In this document: positions 8,762 through 17,317 of the stretch, piece after piece
Layout of the letters: every line of letters begins with the position of its first letter
Position numbering within the stretch: the first letter of the stretch is position 1
Position numbers and translations under genes: made by a program
NCBI GenBank assembly: GCA_016874975.1
Contig: VGSQ01000009.1
Span: 1-49,107, forward strand
Length of the DNA stretch: 49,107 bases
DNA from: Deltaproteobacteria bacterium
GTDB taxonomy: Bacteria > Desulfobacterota > Desulfobaccia > Desulfobaccales > 0-14-0-80-60-11
Direction of reading: 5' to 3'
Notes under the pieces: model-generated
The model's database searches: none
What the model was told of the DNA's origin: nothing
The model's input: the letters and a program-made list of their open reading frames with translations, nothing else

Positions 8762-8788
8762 CAGGAAACCTTTTGTTGGAGAAGCTTA

Positions 8789-9110
8789 TGTGGAGGAGGG
8801 GGCCAGGGGTCAATAGACCTCTGCCCCCTCCCCCACACCCCCTCCCCCAACCCCTTAACTTTGGGCTGTAGGGGCGGTTCGCGAACCGCCCCTACGAGGG
8901 GGTAGGACCGTAGGGCGGGAAAGCGAAGCGCATCCCGCCGGGCTTGCCGATGAGCAAAGCAGAGGTTTGCCGGCAATCCGGTTCCCAAGCAGGAGCCTGG
9001 GAACCAGAGAAACCGCCGGCGAGATGCCCACGAGGACATGGCTTTCCGTGCTCTGGGCGTGCACCCGCATCCCATCCCTGGCACCTGGCACCTGACACCT
9101 GCTCTCCCCC
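8789..9110. repeat. Cluster of four palindromic repeat families
   Basis: This 352-base gap is built of repeats. 8789-8837 is a G-rich/C-rich hairpin (TGTGGAGGAGG against CCCCCTCCCCCACA). 8868-8895 is a perfect 28-bp palindrome with 14-bp arms (left arm GTAGGGGCGGTTCG). 8911-8939 is the TAGGGCGGGAAAGCG...CATCCCGCC family. 8980-9005 is the GGTTCCCAAGCAGGAGCC...GGGAACC palindrome. 9079-9105 is a short tandem (CCTGGCACCTGGCACCTGAC). All recur elsewhere in the window. No gene seen. Confidence 0.8.
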
Positions 9111-9113
9111 CCC

Positions 9114-10178
9114 TCAAAACTCCACCACCGCGTCGTCGCCCAGGAGGAGTTGCAGGCAGCGGTGGCGGTGGTGCCGGGCCACCCTGGCCTGGCGGCCCAG
9201 GAGGCTGTCTTCCAGCCGATCCACGTGGGAGATGGTGACTTCGGCCAGCAGCACCGAATGTTCGATGACCGAGGCCTCCACCCGGGAGTGGTCGCCGATG
9301 CTGGTGAAAGGGCCGATGAAGCTGTCCCGGATGACGCAGTGCTCGCCGATGACCGCGGGCCCCCGGATGGTGGAGTTGATCACCCGGCTGCCGGCGCCCA
9401 GGGAGACCCGGCCGCTCACCGTGCTGTCCCCGTCCACCTCGCCCTGGATGTCCCGGCGGCTCCACTCGTCCAACACGTGGGTGTTGGCGGTGAGCAGGTC
9501 GTCTTTCTTGCCCGTGTCCAGCCACCAGCCGTCCAGGGTGCGCCACGTGACGCGCCGCCCCCCTTCCAGGAGGCGCTGGATGGCGTCGGTGATCTCCAGT
9601 TCGCCCCGCCAGGAGGGCTTGAGCCCGGAGATGGCCTCATGAATGGCCGGCGTAAAGAAATAGACCCCCACCAGGGCCAGGTTGGTGGGCGGCTCCTTGG
9701 GCTTCTCCACCAGGCGCACCAGCCGGCCGTCCGGCCCCACTTCGGCAATGCCGAACTGGCTGGGATTGTCCACCTCCTTCAGCAGCACCATGGCGTCGGC
9801 CGACTCCTGTTGAAAATCCTGGAGGAACTTGGTGATGCTGTTGCTGATGAGGTTGTCCCCCAGGTACATGACAAAGGGGGCCTCCTGGAGGAAGGGCCGG
9901 GCCGTGGACACCGCGTGGGCCAACCCCGCGGGCTTGTCCTGGAGGAGGTAGGTGATGGCCACGCCCCAGCGTGAGCCGTCCCCCACCGCCTCCTGGATGG
10001 AGTCCCCGGTCTCCGGGCTGATGATGACGCCCAGGTCGCGGATGCCGGCCCGCACCAGGTTTTCGATGACGTAGAAGAGAATGGGTTTGTTGGCCACCGG
10101 CACCAACTGCTTGGCCGCCGTGTGGGTGAGGGGACGGAGACGCGTCCCCTTGCCGCCGCTCAGGATCAAGCCTTTCAT
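9114..10178 (-). CDS. Glucose-1-phosphate thymidylyltransferase, long form
   Basis: 354 residues, matching the long RmlA/RfbA type with an added left-handed beta-helix. The nucleotidyltransferase signature is at the start: [18 protein letters not shown], followed by [10 protein letters not shown] and the metal/product site GDNLI (about residue 112). The beta-helix hexad region occupies about 245-340 ([27 protein letters not shown]). It would make dTDP-glucose or a related nucleotide sugar for surface polysaccharide, consistent with the polysaccharide genes at 34-49 kb, though it is not linked to them. Archaeal-type bifunctional relatives also have this layout, so the sugar specificity is uncertain. 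Confidence 0.85.
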   Translation of the reverse strand: MKGLILSGGKGTRLRPLTHTAAKQLVPVANKPILFYVIENLVRAGIRDLGVIISPETGDSIQEAVGDGSRWGVAITYLLQDKPAGLAHAVSTARPFLQEAPFVMYLGDNLISNSITKFLQDFQQESADAMVLLKEVDNPSQFGIAEVGPDGRLVRLVEKPKEPPTNLALVGVYFFTPAIHEAISGLKPSWRGELEITDAIQRLLEGGRRVTWRTLDGWWLDTGKKDDLLTANTHVLDEWSRRDIQGEVDGDSTVSGRVSLGAGSRVINSTIRGPAVIGEHCVIRDSFIGPFTSIGDHSRVEASVIEHSVLLAEVTISHVDRLEDSLLGRQARVARHHRHRCLQLLLGDDAVVEF

Positions 10179-10473
10179 GCACCCTCCGGGCTTCTGAAAC
10201 CTTGCTTTCCTATTATCGACTAGAAGAGCTTAAATTTTAACCCCATTTTCACCTGGCTCCGGCTTCTGCGCACCCCTGGCCGATTGCAAAGCCCCGGCGA
10301 ATATGATACCGTCTGCCAGGAATTGCTTGAGATTTCCCGACAATGATGGCTTTGGGTCGGCGCGGCCGCACCCCCGCGCCCGAATATACCCTGACCGGGG
10401 ATGGGCGGAAGGCAAGGTATGCGTGCGCCTGTTTACGGCTTGCCGGTGGCCCCCGCTCCTGGAGGAGAATCGC

Positions 10474-10722
10474 TTGAACATTGCCGACGACTCTGCCGAG
10501 GCGGCCCTGGCCGATAAGGTGCGCCCTCTGGTGAACGACATTTTAGCCCGATTCAACAGCGAAGGCATCACCCCCCAGGAAGCGGGAATGGTGATCCTGG
10601 CCCTGACCCATCGGCTCCTGGGGGTTCTGAAGGACCATCCGGAAGATCGTCAGGCCTTTGTCATGAAATTCATCAACCTGGTCAACACCTTCCTGGCCGG
10701 TCAGATGGCGCCACCGGCCTGA
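10474..10722 (+). CDS. Small hypothetical helical protein (82 aa)
   Basis: I chose the TTG at 10474 because a strong ribosome binding site (GGAGGAGAA) lies just before it; an in-frame ATG at 10303 gives an N terminus of random composition. The 82-residue product is acidic at the N terminus and helical, with a hydrophobic core (EAGMVILALTHRLLGVLK) and no signal peptide or known motif that I recognise. It ends 34 bases before the cysteine synthase-CysRS fusion on the same strand and is probably cotranscribed with it. Confidence 0.6.
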   Translation: MNIADDSAEAALADKVRPLVNDILARFNSEGITPQEAGMVILALTHRLLGVLKDHPEDRQAFVMKFINLVNTFLAGQMAPPA

Positions 10723-10756
10723 GTCGGATTTTCCTATTCCCGGCGGGATCTCAGCC

Positions 10757-13060
10757 ATGCCCGGCATAGCCTCTTCCATCCTGGAGACGATGGGCGCCAC
10801 TCCCATCGTCCGCCTGAACCGCCTCAACCCCAACCCCCGGGTGGAGGTCTGCGTCAAGCTGGAGTACTTCAATCCCGGCGGCTCCGTCAAGGACCGGCCG
10901 GCCCTGGCCATGATCGAAGCCGCAGAGGCCGCCGGCCACCTCACCCCGGATAAGACGGTGCTGGAGGCCACCAGCGGCAACACCGGCATCGGCCTGGCCA
11001 TAGTCTGCGCGGTCAAGGGCTACCGGCTGCTGTTGGCCATGCCCGAGTCCGCCAGCCTGGAGCGCAAGCGCATCCTCAAGGCCATGGGAGCGCAGCTCCT
11101 CCTCACCCCGGCCCACCAGGGCACCGACGGCGCCATCGAGGAGGCCTACCGCCTGGCCCGGGAAAACCCGGAGGCCTACTTCCTGGTGGACCAGTTCAAC
11201 AACCCCCACAACCCCGTATCTCACGCCCACACCGCCCGGGAAATCTGGGAGCAGACCGGGGGCCGGGTCACCGCGGTGGTGGCCACCATAGGCACCTGCG
11301 GCACCCTCATGGGGCTGACCCGCTACCTCAAGGAAATCAATCCCGCCGTCCAGGTGGTGGGGGTGGAGCCCTACCTGGGCCACGCCATCCAGGGGCTGAA
11401 AAATCTGAAGGAATCCTATGTGCCGGGCATTTTCGTCAAGGGGCAGGCCGACCGGATCGTCAACGTGGAGGACGAAGAGGCCTTTGAAACGGCCCGGCGC
11501 CTGGCCCGGCAGGAAGGCCTCTTTCTGGGCATGAGCTCCGGGGCGGCGGTGGCTGTGGCCCTGCGTCTGGCCCGGGAGATGGACTCCGGCCTCATCCTGG
11601 CCATCGCCCCGGACAGCGGCGAGCGGTACCTGTCCACACCCCTCTATTCCGAAAAGGAAGCCCCCAGCCTCCACTTTTACAACACCCTGTCCCGGAGCAA
11701 GGAGCCCTTCCAGCCCCTCAAGCAGGGGGAGGCGGCGCTGTTTGTGGACGGCCCGGCCCTGCACGCCAACCTCACCCTGGGGATGGCCCGGCGCCTGGTG
11801 CTGGCCGATCTGGTGCAGCGCTCCCTGCAATTCCGGGGCTTCACCATCCACCGGCTGGTGAGCCTCATCGACGTGGACGACCGGGCCATCGCCGGGGCTG
11901 AAGCCGCGGGCCAGGACCTGGCCCGCTTCACCACCCGCTTCCGGGAGGAGTTTACCGAAGACCTGGCCGCCCTGCGCATCCTTCCCGGCGGCCACTTCCC
12001 CCTGGCCTCCCGCCACATGGACGACATGGTGGACTTCACCCGGCGGCTCCTGGAGCGGGGCTTTGCCTATGAAAAACTGCGCTCCGTCTATTTCGACATC
12101 TCCCGCTTCAAGGATTACGGGCGCCTTTCCCGCCTGGACCTGACCAAGATCAGGGTGGGCAAGACCGTGGATCTGGACGAATACGCCAAGGAGAACCCCC
12201 GGGACTTCACCCTGCTGAAACGGGCCAAGCTGGGAGAGCTGAAAAAGGGCATTTACTACACCACGCCCTGGGGGCAGGTGCGCCCCAGTTGGCACCTCAT
12301 CTGCGCCGCCCTGGCCCTCAAATACCTGGGCGGCGCCGCCGATTTCCACGTGGGCGGCATCGAGTCCCTCTTCCCCCACGAAGAGAACGAAAACGCCCTG
12401 TTCACCGCAGCTACCGGCAAGCCCCTGGCCCGGTTCTGGCTGCACAGCGAGCACGTGCTCAGGGACGGCCGCCCCTTAAGGGAAACGGGCGAGGTGACGG
12501 TGCGGGATCTGCTGGCCCAGGGGAGCCGGGGCGAGGATGTGCGCTATTTCCTGCTCTCCACCCACTACCGCAAGCCCCTCACCTTTACGGCGGAGAGCCT
12601 GGCCGCCGCGGCCCGGGCCCGGGCCCGCTTCGACCACCTGCTGCTCAGGCTGTCCCTGACCGAAGGCGACGACGCCCCCACCGGAGCCCTGGAAGAGCGC
12701 CTTTTCCAGGCCAAGAAAGAAGTGACCGCGGCCCTGGACGACGACCTGAACGTGGCCCGGGCCCTGTCCCACCTCTTCAACCTGGCGGCCGAGGTCAACG
12801 CCGACCTGGACCGGGGCCGCCTGGGGAAGAACGGGGCCGCCGCGGTCAAGTCGCGGCTGGCCGAACTGGACGAAATCCTGGGGGTGATGAACCCGCCCCA
12901 ACATATGCGGGACGAAGCCGTGGAGGCCCGCCTGGCGGAGCGCGAAGAGGCCCGGCGGCGCCGGGACTGGGCCACCGCGGACCGCATCCGGGACGAGCTG
13001 GCCCAGGCCGGCATCGACGTCACCGACACCCCCGCCGGCCCCCGCTGGCAGCGGCGGTGA
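10757..13060 (+). CDS. CysM-type cysteine synthase fused to a catalytically degenerate CysRS-like domain
   Basis: 767 residues. Residues 1-302 are a PLP fold-type II cysteine synthase: PLP lysine K45 in NPGGSVKDR, TSGNTG at 71-76, phosphate loop GTCGT at 178-182, SSGAA and PDSGERYLS near the end. The stretch after VGVEPYLG (IQGLKNLKESYVPGIF) is closest to CysM. Residues about 303-767 align over the whole length of cysteinyl-tRNA synthetase (HFYNTLSRSKEPFQPL at the start, AERE-type tail at the end). Both class I catalytic motifs are lost: HIGH is TLGM (340-343) and KMSKS is replaced by PLRET with a two-residue deletion (573-577). Of the four zinc ligands that bind cysteine, one cysteine is D331 but C516, H541 and E545 remain; the anticodon-binding end is retained. 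The synthase looks active; the CysRS part probably cannot adenylate cysteine and may sense or bind cysteine or tRNA. It could be mistaken for cysS. Confidence 0.9.
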   Translation: MPGIASSILETMGATPIVRLNRLNPNPRVEVCVKLEYFNPGGSVKDRPALAMIEAAEAAGHLTPDKTVLEATSGNTGIGLAIVCAVKGYRLLLAMPESASLERKRILKAMGAQLLLTPAHQGTDGAIEEAYRLARENPEAYFLVDQFNNPHNPVSHAHTAREIWEQTGGRVTAVVATIGTCGTLMGLTRYLKEINPAVQVVGVEPYLGHAIQGLKNLKESYVPGIFVKGQADRIVNVEDEEAFETARRLARQEGLFLGMSSGAAVAVALRLAREMDSGLILAIAPDSGERYLSTPLYSEKEAPSLHFYNTLSRSKEPFQPLKQGEAALFVDGPALHANLTLGMARRLVLADLVQRSLQFRGFTIHRLVSLIDVDDRAIAGAEAAGQDLARFTTRFREEFTEDLAALRILPGGHFPLASRHMDDMVDFTRRLLERGFAYEKLRSVYFDISRFKDYGRLSRLDLTKIRVGKTVDLDEYAKENPRDFTLLKRAKLGELKKGIYYTTPWGQVRPSWHLICAALALKYLGGAADFHVGGIESLFPHEENENALFTAATGKPLARFWLHSEHVLRDGRPLRETGEVTVRDLLAQGSRGEDVRYFLLSTHYRKPLTFTAESLAAAARARARFDHLLLRLSLTEGDDAPTGALEERLFQAKKEVTAALDDDLNVARALSHLFNLAAEVNADLDRGRLGKNGAAAVKSRLAELDEILGVMNPPQHMRDEAVEARLAEREEARRRRDWATADRIRDELAQAGIDVTDTPAGPRWQRR

Positions 13061-13064
13061 GGGC

Positions 13065-13400
13065 TGTGGGGGGAGGACGGGGGAGCAATGGCTCCTGTGG
13101 CGCAGGCGTCTCGCCTGCGGACCCCCCCCACACCCCCCTCCCAACCCCCATTAGTGGGGGACGGAGAATCCCACTGGTTCCCAAGTTGAACTTGGGAACC
13201 AGATAGCGGGGAGCCCCCAATGAGGGGGGTGAAGAGGAGGCTGGGGAGGAAGCCGGGGCAGGCGCCCCGGCCTGGTTCCCCAGCTCCTGCTTGGGAACCC
13301 ACTTGCCCTCCGAGCAGACCTGCTATAGCAAGCAGGTCCGCACTGGTTCCCCAGCTCCTGCTTGGGAACCCCCTTGTCCGCCAAGCTCTGCTTGGCGAAA
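13065..13400. repeat. Repeat cluster downstream of the fusion gene
   Basis: The 389-base gap 13061-13449 holds a G-rich/C-rich arm pair (13065-13150) enclosing a GCAGGCG...CGCCTGC palindrome (13102-13119), a perfect palindrome with 13-bp arms CTGGTTCCCAAGT (13174-13202), two near-identical copies of GGTTCCCCAGCTCCTGC (13274-13300 and 13345-13371), and CCGCCAAGCTCTGCTTGGCG (13379-13398). No gene is supported. Confidence 0.8.
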
Positions 13401-13449
13401 ACCTGACAATTGCAACAAAGCGAAGCTTTCCCCGACAAGGACGCATCCC

Positions 13450-13692
13450 ATGGATTACGCGCACTATTGGTGGGGCCCCTGGATGATCTTCCCCGTGGTC
13501 ATGCCCGTGGTCATGGTGGTGGCGCTGGTGGTCTGCCTCTATTTCTTTTTCGGCCGGGGCTCCCGGCCCCCCCTGGGCCAGACGCCCGGCCCCTACCCGG
13601 ACAACGCCCTGAATATCCTCAAAGAACGCTACGCCAAAGGCGAGATCAGCAAAGAAGACTTTGACCGGATGAAGCAGGATATTCTGAATTGA
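13450..13692 (+). CDS. SHOCT-domain small membrane protein
   Basis: 80 residues. One transmembrane segment (about 12-34, MIFPVVMPVVMVVALVVCLY) follows a short aromatic N terminus (MDYAHYWWGPW). The C-terminal 30 residues (ALNILKERYAKGEISKEDFD) are a SHOCT motif, which occurs at ends of many small bacterial membrane proteins and is thought to mediate oligomerisation. Function unknown. The ATG at 13450 was chosen because upstream in-frame codons run through interspersed repeats. Confidence 0.8.
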   Translation: MDYAHYWWGPWMIFPVVMPVVMVVALVVCLYFFFGRGSRPPLGQTPGPYPDNALNILKERYAKGEISKEDFDRMKQDILN

Positions 13693-13794
13693 GGCCGACG
13701 GAACAGGGCCGGCCCTCCGTGCCCGACGTCTGTTGCCAAACCTCTATTGTTACAAAATTGTCATTAGCGGGTTCTGCCCGCCGGCGACACCCGG

Positions 13795-13821
13795 CAACGG
13801 TGCCTGAGACGCACCCTGCGG
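13795..13821. repeat. GGTGCGT palindrome family copy
   Basis: Degraded copy of the family whose core is GGTGCGT-N3-ACGCACC followed by CTACGG; other copies are at 22546-22571, 22641-22665, 25889-25913 and 39692-39717. It lies just before the ribosome binding site of the lipoprotein gene at 13848. Confidence 0.6.
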
Positions 13822-13847
13822 ACGGAAAAACTTATCAGGAGAGGAAT

Positions 13848-14558
13848 ATGAAACGGGGCGTTCTCTCCGGCAAAGGCATTTTTTTCCTGGTCTTTCTCCT
13901 GCTCGGCTGCGGCCGGGAGCCTGACCTGGACACCTATTACCCTCTGACAGAGGGGATGCGGCGCACCACTCAGACGAAAATCACCGAGACCGCAGGCCCG
14001 GACAAGATGGAAGAGCGGGAATCCAGGGCCAGCCTGATCTATCTCCCCGCCCAGGAGCTTCAGGGAAAAACCGTTTTCCCCATGAAATCCAACCAGATCG
14101 GCGGACCCAAGGATATTACCATAGTGATTTATCTGGGAAAGGACCAGGAGGGAATTTTCCTGGTCGGCCATCAGATAACCCTGGACAAAAAAATTCGTGA
14201 GCCGAAATTCATGGAGAGAAAAGATTACCTCCTGAAAAAGCCTCTGAAAGTCGGCAATGAATGGTCCGCTGAATCGGGTAGTTATCTGAAACCACCTGAA
14301 AAAGTGCAGTTAAAAGTTGTAATAGAAAGCCTGGACGAAACCATTTCGGTCCCGGCCGGGACTTTCAAGAAGTGCCTGAAATTGACCAAAAAAGGGGATA
14401 AAACTTTGAAAAACGGGGCTGCCGTCAAAATAGAACAGACTTTGTGGTATGCTCCCGGCGCAGGCTTCGTGAAGTTCATCGACCTGCAAACGATGACGGA
14501 AGACGGCAAGACGAAAATAAGAAAATCGGTGACGCAACTGGAGTCCATAGAGAAATAG
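13848..14558 (+). CDS. Hypothetical lipoprotein
   Basis: 236 residues. A lipoprotein signal peptide (MKRGVLSGKGIFFLVFLLLGC) puts the lipobox cysteine at residue 21, so the mature protein should be anchored in the envelope. The ATG at 13848 follows a good ribosome binding site (AGGAGAGGA). The mature part is beta-rich with YYPLTEGMRRTTQTK, KPLKVGNEWSAESG and VPAGTFKKCLKL, a pattern seen in conserved hypothetical lipoproteins of Desulfobacterota and related groups, but I cannot assign a function. Lower GC than argH next to it. Confidence 0.7.
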   Translation: MKRGVLSGKGIFFLVFLLLGCGREPDLDTYYPLTEGMRRTTQTKITETAGPDKMEERESRASLIYLPAQELQGKTVFPMKSNQIGGPKDITIVIYLGKDQEGIFLVGHQITLDKKIREPKFMERKDYLLKKPLKVGNEWSAESGSYLKPPEKVQLKVVIESLDETISVPAGTFKKCLKLTKKGDKTLKNGAAVKIEQTLWYAPGAGFVKFIDLQTMTEDGKTKIRKSVTQLESIEK

Positions 14559-14585
14559 GCAGCTCCCCAAGGGAACGGTTCACCC

Positions 14586-14740
14586 CCTGGTTCCCAGGTT
14601 CAACCGGGGAGCCAGGGGATAAGATTGCACACCCGAGGGCGGGTGTCCTGCATAAGAAAGCGATAAGGGGTTGGGGGCGTGGGGCAGGGGTGCAGGGGTC
14701 TGTGATCCCTGGCCCCTCCCCCACCCGCAAATTTTCCCAG
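14586..14740. repeat. Palindromic repeats upstream of argH
   Basis: 14586-14617 is a copy of the CTGGTTCCCAGG...CCAGG palindrome. 14665-14740 is a G-rich/C-rich inverted element (GGGGTTGGGGGCGTGGGGC ... CCCTGGCCCCTCCCCCACC) that matches the element inside the next lipoprotein gene at 16174-16246. The element ends 13 bases before the argH ATG, leaving little room for a conventional ribosome binding site. Confidence 0.7.
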
Positions 14741-14752
14741 TCAGGAACAACC

Positions 14753-16132
14753 ATGAGCGATAAACCCTGGGGCGGGCGCTTTGAGGGCGCCACCGAAAAG
14801 AACGTGGAGGAGTTCACCTCCTCCCTGCACTTCGACCGGCGGCTTTATCGCCAGGATATCCGGGGCTCCATGGCCCACGCCCGCATGCTGGCCCGCCAGG
14901 GGGTCATCAGAGCGGCCGAAGCCGAAGCCATCGTCGGGGGGCTGGAAGAGATTCTGGCCGAGATCGAGGCCGGCCGGTTCGCCTTCGACCCGGCCCTGGA
15001 GGACATCCACATGGCCGTGGAGGCCCGCCTCACCGAAAAGATCGGCGAGACCGGGCGCAAGCTCCACACCGCCCGGAGCCGGAACGACCAGGTGGCCCTG
15101 GACGTGCGCCTCTTCCTGGCCGAGGCGGTGGAGGAGTTGCTCGCGGCCCTGGCCGACCTGCGCCGGGCCGGGGCCCGCCTGGCCCGCCGCCACTTCGGAC
15201 TCATCATGCCGGGCTACACCCACCTGCAGCACGCCCAGCCGGTGCTCGTGGCGCACCATCTGCTGGCCTACGACGAAATGTTCCGCCGGGACCAGGCGCG
15301 TCTCAAGGAATCCCTGGCCCGCATCAAGGTCTCGCCCCTGGGGGCCGCGGCCCTGGCCGGCACCACCTTTCCCGTGGACCCGGAAGGCGTGGCCCGGGAG
15401 TTGGGGTTCCCCCAGGTCTTCCGCAACTCCATGGACGCGGTGAGCGACCGGGACTTCATCCTGGAGTTTCTGTCGCACGCCGCCATCCTCATGGTGCACC
15501 TGAGCCGCCTGTCCGAAGAGCTCATCATTTGGAACTGTCCGGAATTCGGCTTCGTGGAGATCGCCGACGCCTACGCCACCGGGTCCTCCATCATGCCCCA
15601 GAAGAAAAACCCGGACGTGGCCGAACTCATCCGGGGCAAGGTGGGCCGGGTGGCGGGGAGCCTCATGGGCCTGCTCATGACCGTCAAGGGCCTGCCCCTG
15701 ACCTACAACCGGGACCTGCAGGAGGACAAGGAGCCCCTGTTCGACGCGGTGGACACGGCCCTGGGTTCGGTGCGCCTCATGACCGGCATGCTGGAGGGCC
15801 TCACCCTGCGCCCCGAACGCCTGGCCGCAGCCCTCAAAGGCGGCTTCCTCAACGCCACGGACATGGCCGACTACCTGGTCAACCAGGGGGTGCCCTTCCG
15901 CACCGCGCACGAGCAGGTGGGCCGGGCCGTGCGCTACGCCGAATTCCAGGGGAAGGAGCTCCAGGAGCTGACCCTGGAGGAGCTGCAGCGCTTCGCCTCC
16001 CAGGCCGGGCCGGACCTTTTCGACTGGCTCAAGCTGGAGAACGTGGTGGCCCGGCGGCGCTCCCCCGGCGGCACCGCGCCCGAACGGGTGGAAGCGGCCC
16101 TGCGCAAAGTGGAGAAGGAGCTGGGCCTATGA
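14753..16132 (+). CDS. argH: Argininosuccinate lyase
   Basis: 459 residues, standard length. [10 protein letters not shown] at the start is the usual ArgH N terminus. [10 protein letters not shown] (about 104-113) and the fumarase/aspartase-superfamily signature [12 protein letters not shown] (about 277-288, flexible catalytic loop with the active serine) are intact. It splits argininosuccinate to arginine and fumarate in the last step of arginine synthesis. The stop overlaps the ATG of the following lipoprotein gene (ATGA), so the two are translationally coupled, and lysine-pathway genes follow on the same strand. Confidence 0.97.
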   Translation: MSDKPWGGRFEGATEKNVEEFTSSLHFDRRLYRQDIRGSMAHARMLARQGVIRAAEAEAIVGGLEEILAEIEAGRFAFDPALEDIHMAVEARLTEKIGETGRKLHTARSRNDQVALDVRLFLAEAVEELLAALADLRRAGARLARRHFGLIMPGYTHLQHAQPVLVAHHLLAYDEMFRRDQARLKESLARIKVSPLGAAALAGTTFPVDPEGVARELGFPQVFRNSMDAVSDRDFILEFLSHAAILMVHLSRLSEELIIWNCPEFGFVEIADAYATGSSIMPQKKNPDVAELIRGKVGRVAGSLMGLLMTVKGLPLTYNRDLQEDKEPLFDAVDTALGSVRLMTGMLEGLTLRPERLAAALKGGFLNATDMADYLVNQGVPFRTAHEQVGRAVRYAEFQGKELQELTLEELQRFASQAGPDLFDWLKLENVVARRRSPGGTAPERVEAALRKVEKELGL

Positions 16133-17289
16133 AGAAGGCTTCCTCCTTTGCCATCATTTCTCTCGTGACCCCATTCAGGGGTTGGGGGAGGGAGTTTGAG
16201 GGAGGGTGCAGGGGGCTATGCTCCCTGGCCCCCTCCCTCAAAATTACTTTCCTCCTGCTGGCCGCCGTCTGCCTGCTGGCCGCCTGCGGCAAGAAGCTGG
16301 AGCCCCTCTCCCCCGACGCGGTGCTCCCCGGGCCGGTGCGGGAGTTCCGCCTGACCCAGGAGGGCGAGAGCCTGGTGCTGAGCTGGCTCATCCCCCAGGA
16401 GAACCTTCTGGGGCAGCCCCTCACCCAGGTCCAGGGGTTCCGCCTTTACCGGGCCGAACTGCCGGGGCCGGCTCCGCAGCCCGGCTGCATCCCCGACTTC
16501 CGCCTGCTGGCCGACATCGATCTGGCCTATCCCCGGGCCGGCCGGGTGCAGGGCGAAGCCGTGCTCTACCAGGACGCCGGCCTTACGCCTGACCGGCGCT
16601 ACGAATACCGCGTGGCCGCCTACGTGCACGACCGCTACCTGGGGGCCTGGTCCCCCACCCTGAGCCACGCCTGGGGCGCCCTGCCCCGGGCGGTGCGGGG
16701 GCTTCAGGCCGAAGCCGGGGACCGGGCCGCCACCCTGACCTGGGAGCCGGTGAGCCGCCGCGCCGACGGCGCCCCCCTGACCGACCTGGCGGGCTACCAC
16801 CTCTACCGCCGGTCCGACCGGCAATCCTGGCGCCGGATCACTCCCCAGCCTCTGGCCGCCACGGCCTATCATGATGTAGCGCTCACCAACGAAGTGGCTT
16901 ATAATTATAGAATTCGGGCGGTGCGCCGTCTCGGGGGCGACCTCCTGGAGAGCCTCGATGCTCCGGACGTCACCGTGACGCCGGTGGACCTGACGCCGCC
17001 GCCGCCGCTCCTCAACCTGGTGGCCGCGCCCACCCCCCGGGGGGTGGAGCTGCGCTGGGACGAAAGCCCGGCCACCGACCTGGCCGGCTACCGGGTCTAC
17101 CGCCGGGTTCCGGGCGAGGCCCAATACCGCCGCCTGACCCCGACCCTGCTGAACAAACCCTATTTTTTGGACGATGCCGCGCCCCGGGGCCGGACGTACT
17201 ATTACGTCGTCACCGCGGTGGACGACTCCAAACGGGCCAACGAGAGCCTGCCCTCCGAGGAGGCGGAAGTGGCTTATGAGATACGATAA
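16129..17289 (+). CDS. Fibronectin type III-like lipoprotein
   Basis: 386 residues. The lipobox LLAAC is at Cys53, much further in than usual, because an interspersed repeat (16174-16246) is read in frame between [15 protein letters not shown] and the hydrophobic stretch ITFLLLAAVCLLAAC. Three fibronectin type III-like modules follow at about 65-185, 187-285 and 290-386, each with the motif GYxLYRR or GFRLYRA and a YxYRVxA strand. Likely an envelope-anchored, protein-binding or structural lipoprotein. Start at 16129 overlaps the argH stop. No better in-frame start is seen after the repeat, so the odd signal sequence is probably real, though cleavage efficiency is uncertain. Confidence 0.75.
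   Translation: MKKASSFAIISLVTPFRGWGREFEGGCRGLCSLAPSLKITFLLLAAVCLLAACGKKLEPLSPDAVLPGPVREFRLTQEGESLVLSWLIPQENLLGQPLTQVQGFRLYRAELPGPAPQPGCIPDFRLLADIDLAYPRAGRVQGEAVLYQDAGLTPDRRYEYRVAAYVHDRYLGAWSPTLSHAWGALPRAVRGLQAEAGDRAATLTWEPVSRRADGAPLTDLAGYHLYRRSDRQSWRRITPQPLAATAYHDVALTNEVAYNYRIRAVRRLGGDLLESLDAPDVTVTPVDLTPPPPLLNLVAAPTPRGVELRWDESPATDLAGYRVYRRVPGEAQYRRLTPTLLNKPYFLDDAAPRGRTYYYVVTAVDDSKRANESLPSEEAEVAYEIR
16174..16246. repeat. Interspersed repeat inside a coding region
   Basis: Copy of the G-rich/C-rich element also at 14665-14740: shared blocks GGGGTTGGGGG, AGGGTGCAGGGG, CTCCCTGGCCCC and a trailing CAAAATT. It encodes residues about 16-38 (FRGWGREFEGGCRGLC and following) of the lipoprotein and preserves the reading frame. 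Confidence 0.7.
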
Positions 17290-17317
17290 CATTGCCGATT
17301 TCTTGAGTAGGATTATC

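Noticed and set aside
9038-9642. Plus-strand frames over the nucleotidyltransferase gene
   Set aside because: Antisense to a gene with clear GT-A nucleotidyltransferase motifs; serine/arginine-rich shadow translation.
10751-12454. Minus-strand frame of 567 codons over the cysteine synthase fusion
   Set aside because: Shadow frame of a high-GC gene with intact domains on the plus strand.
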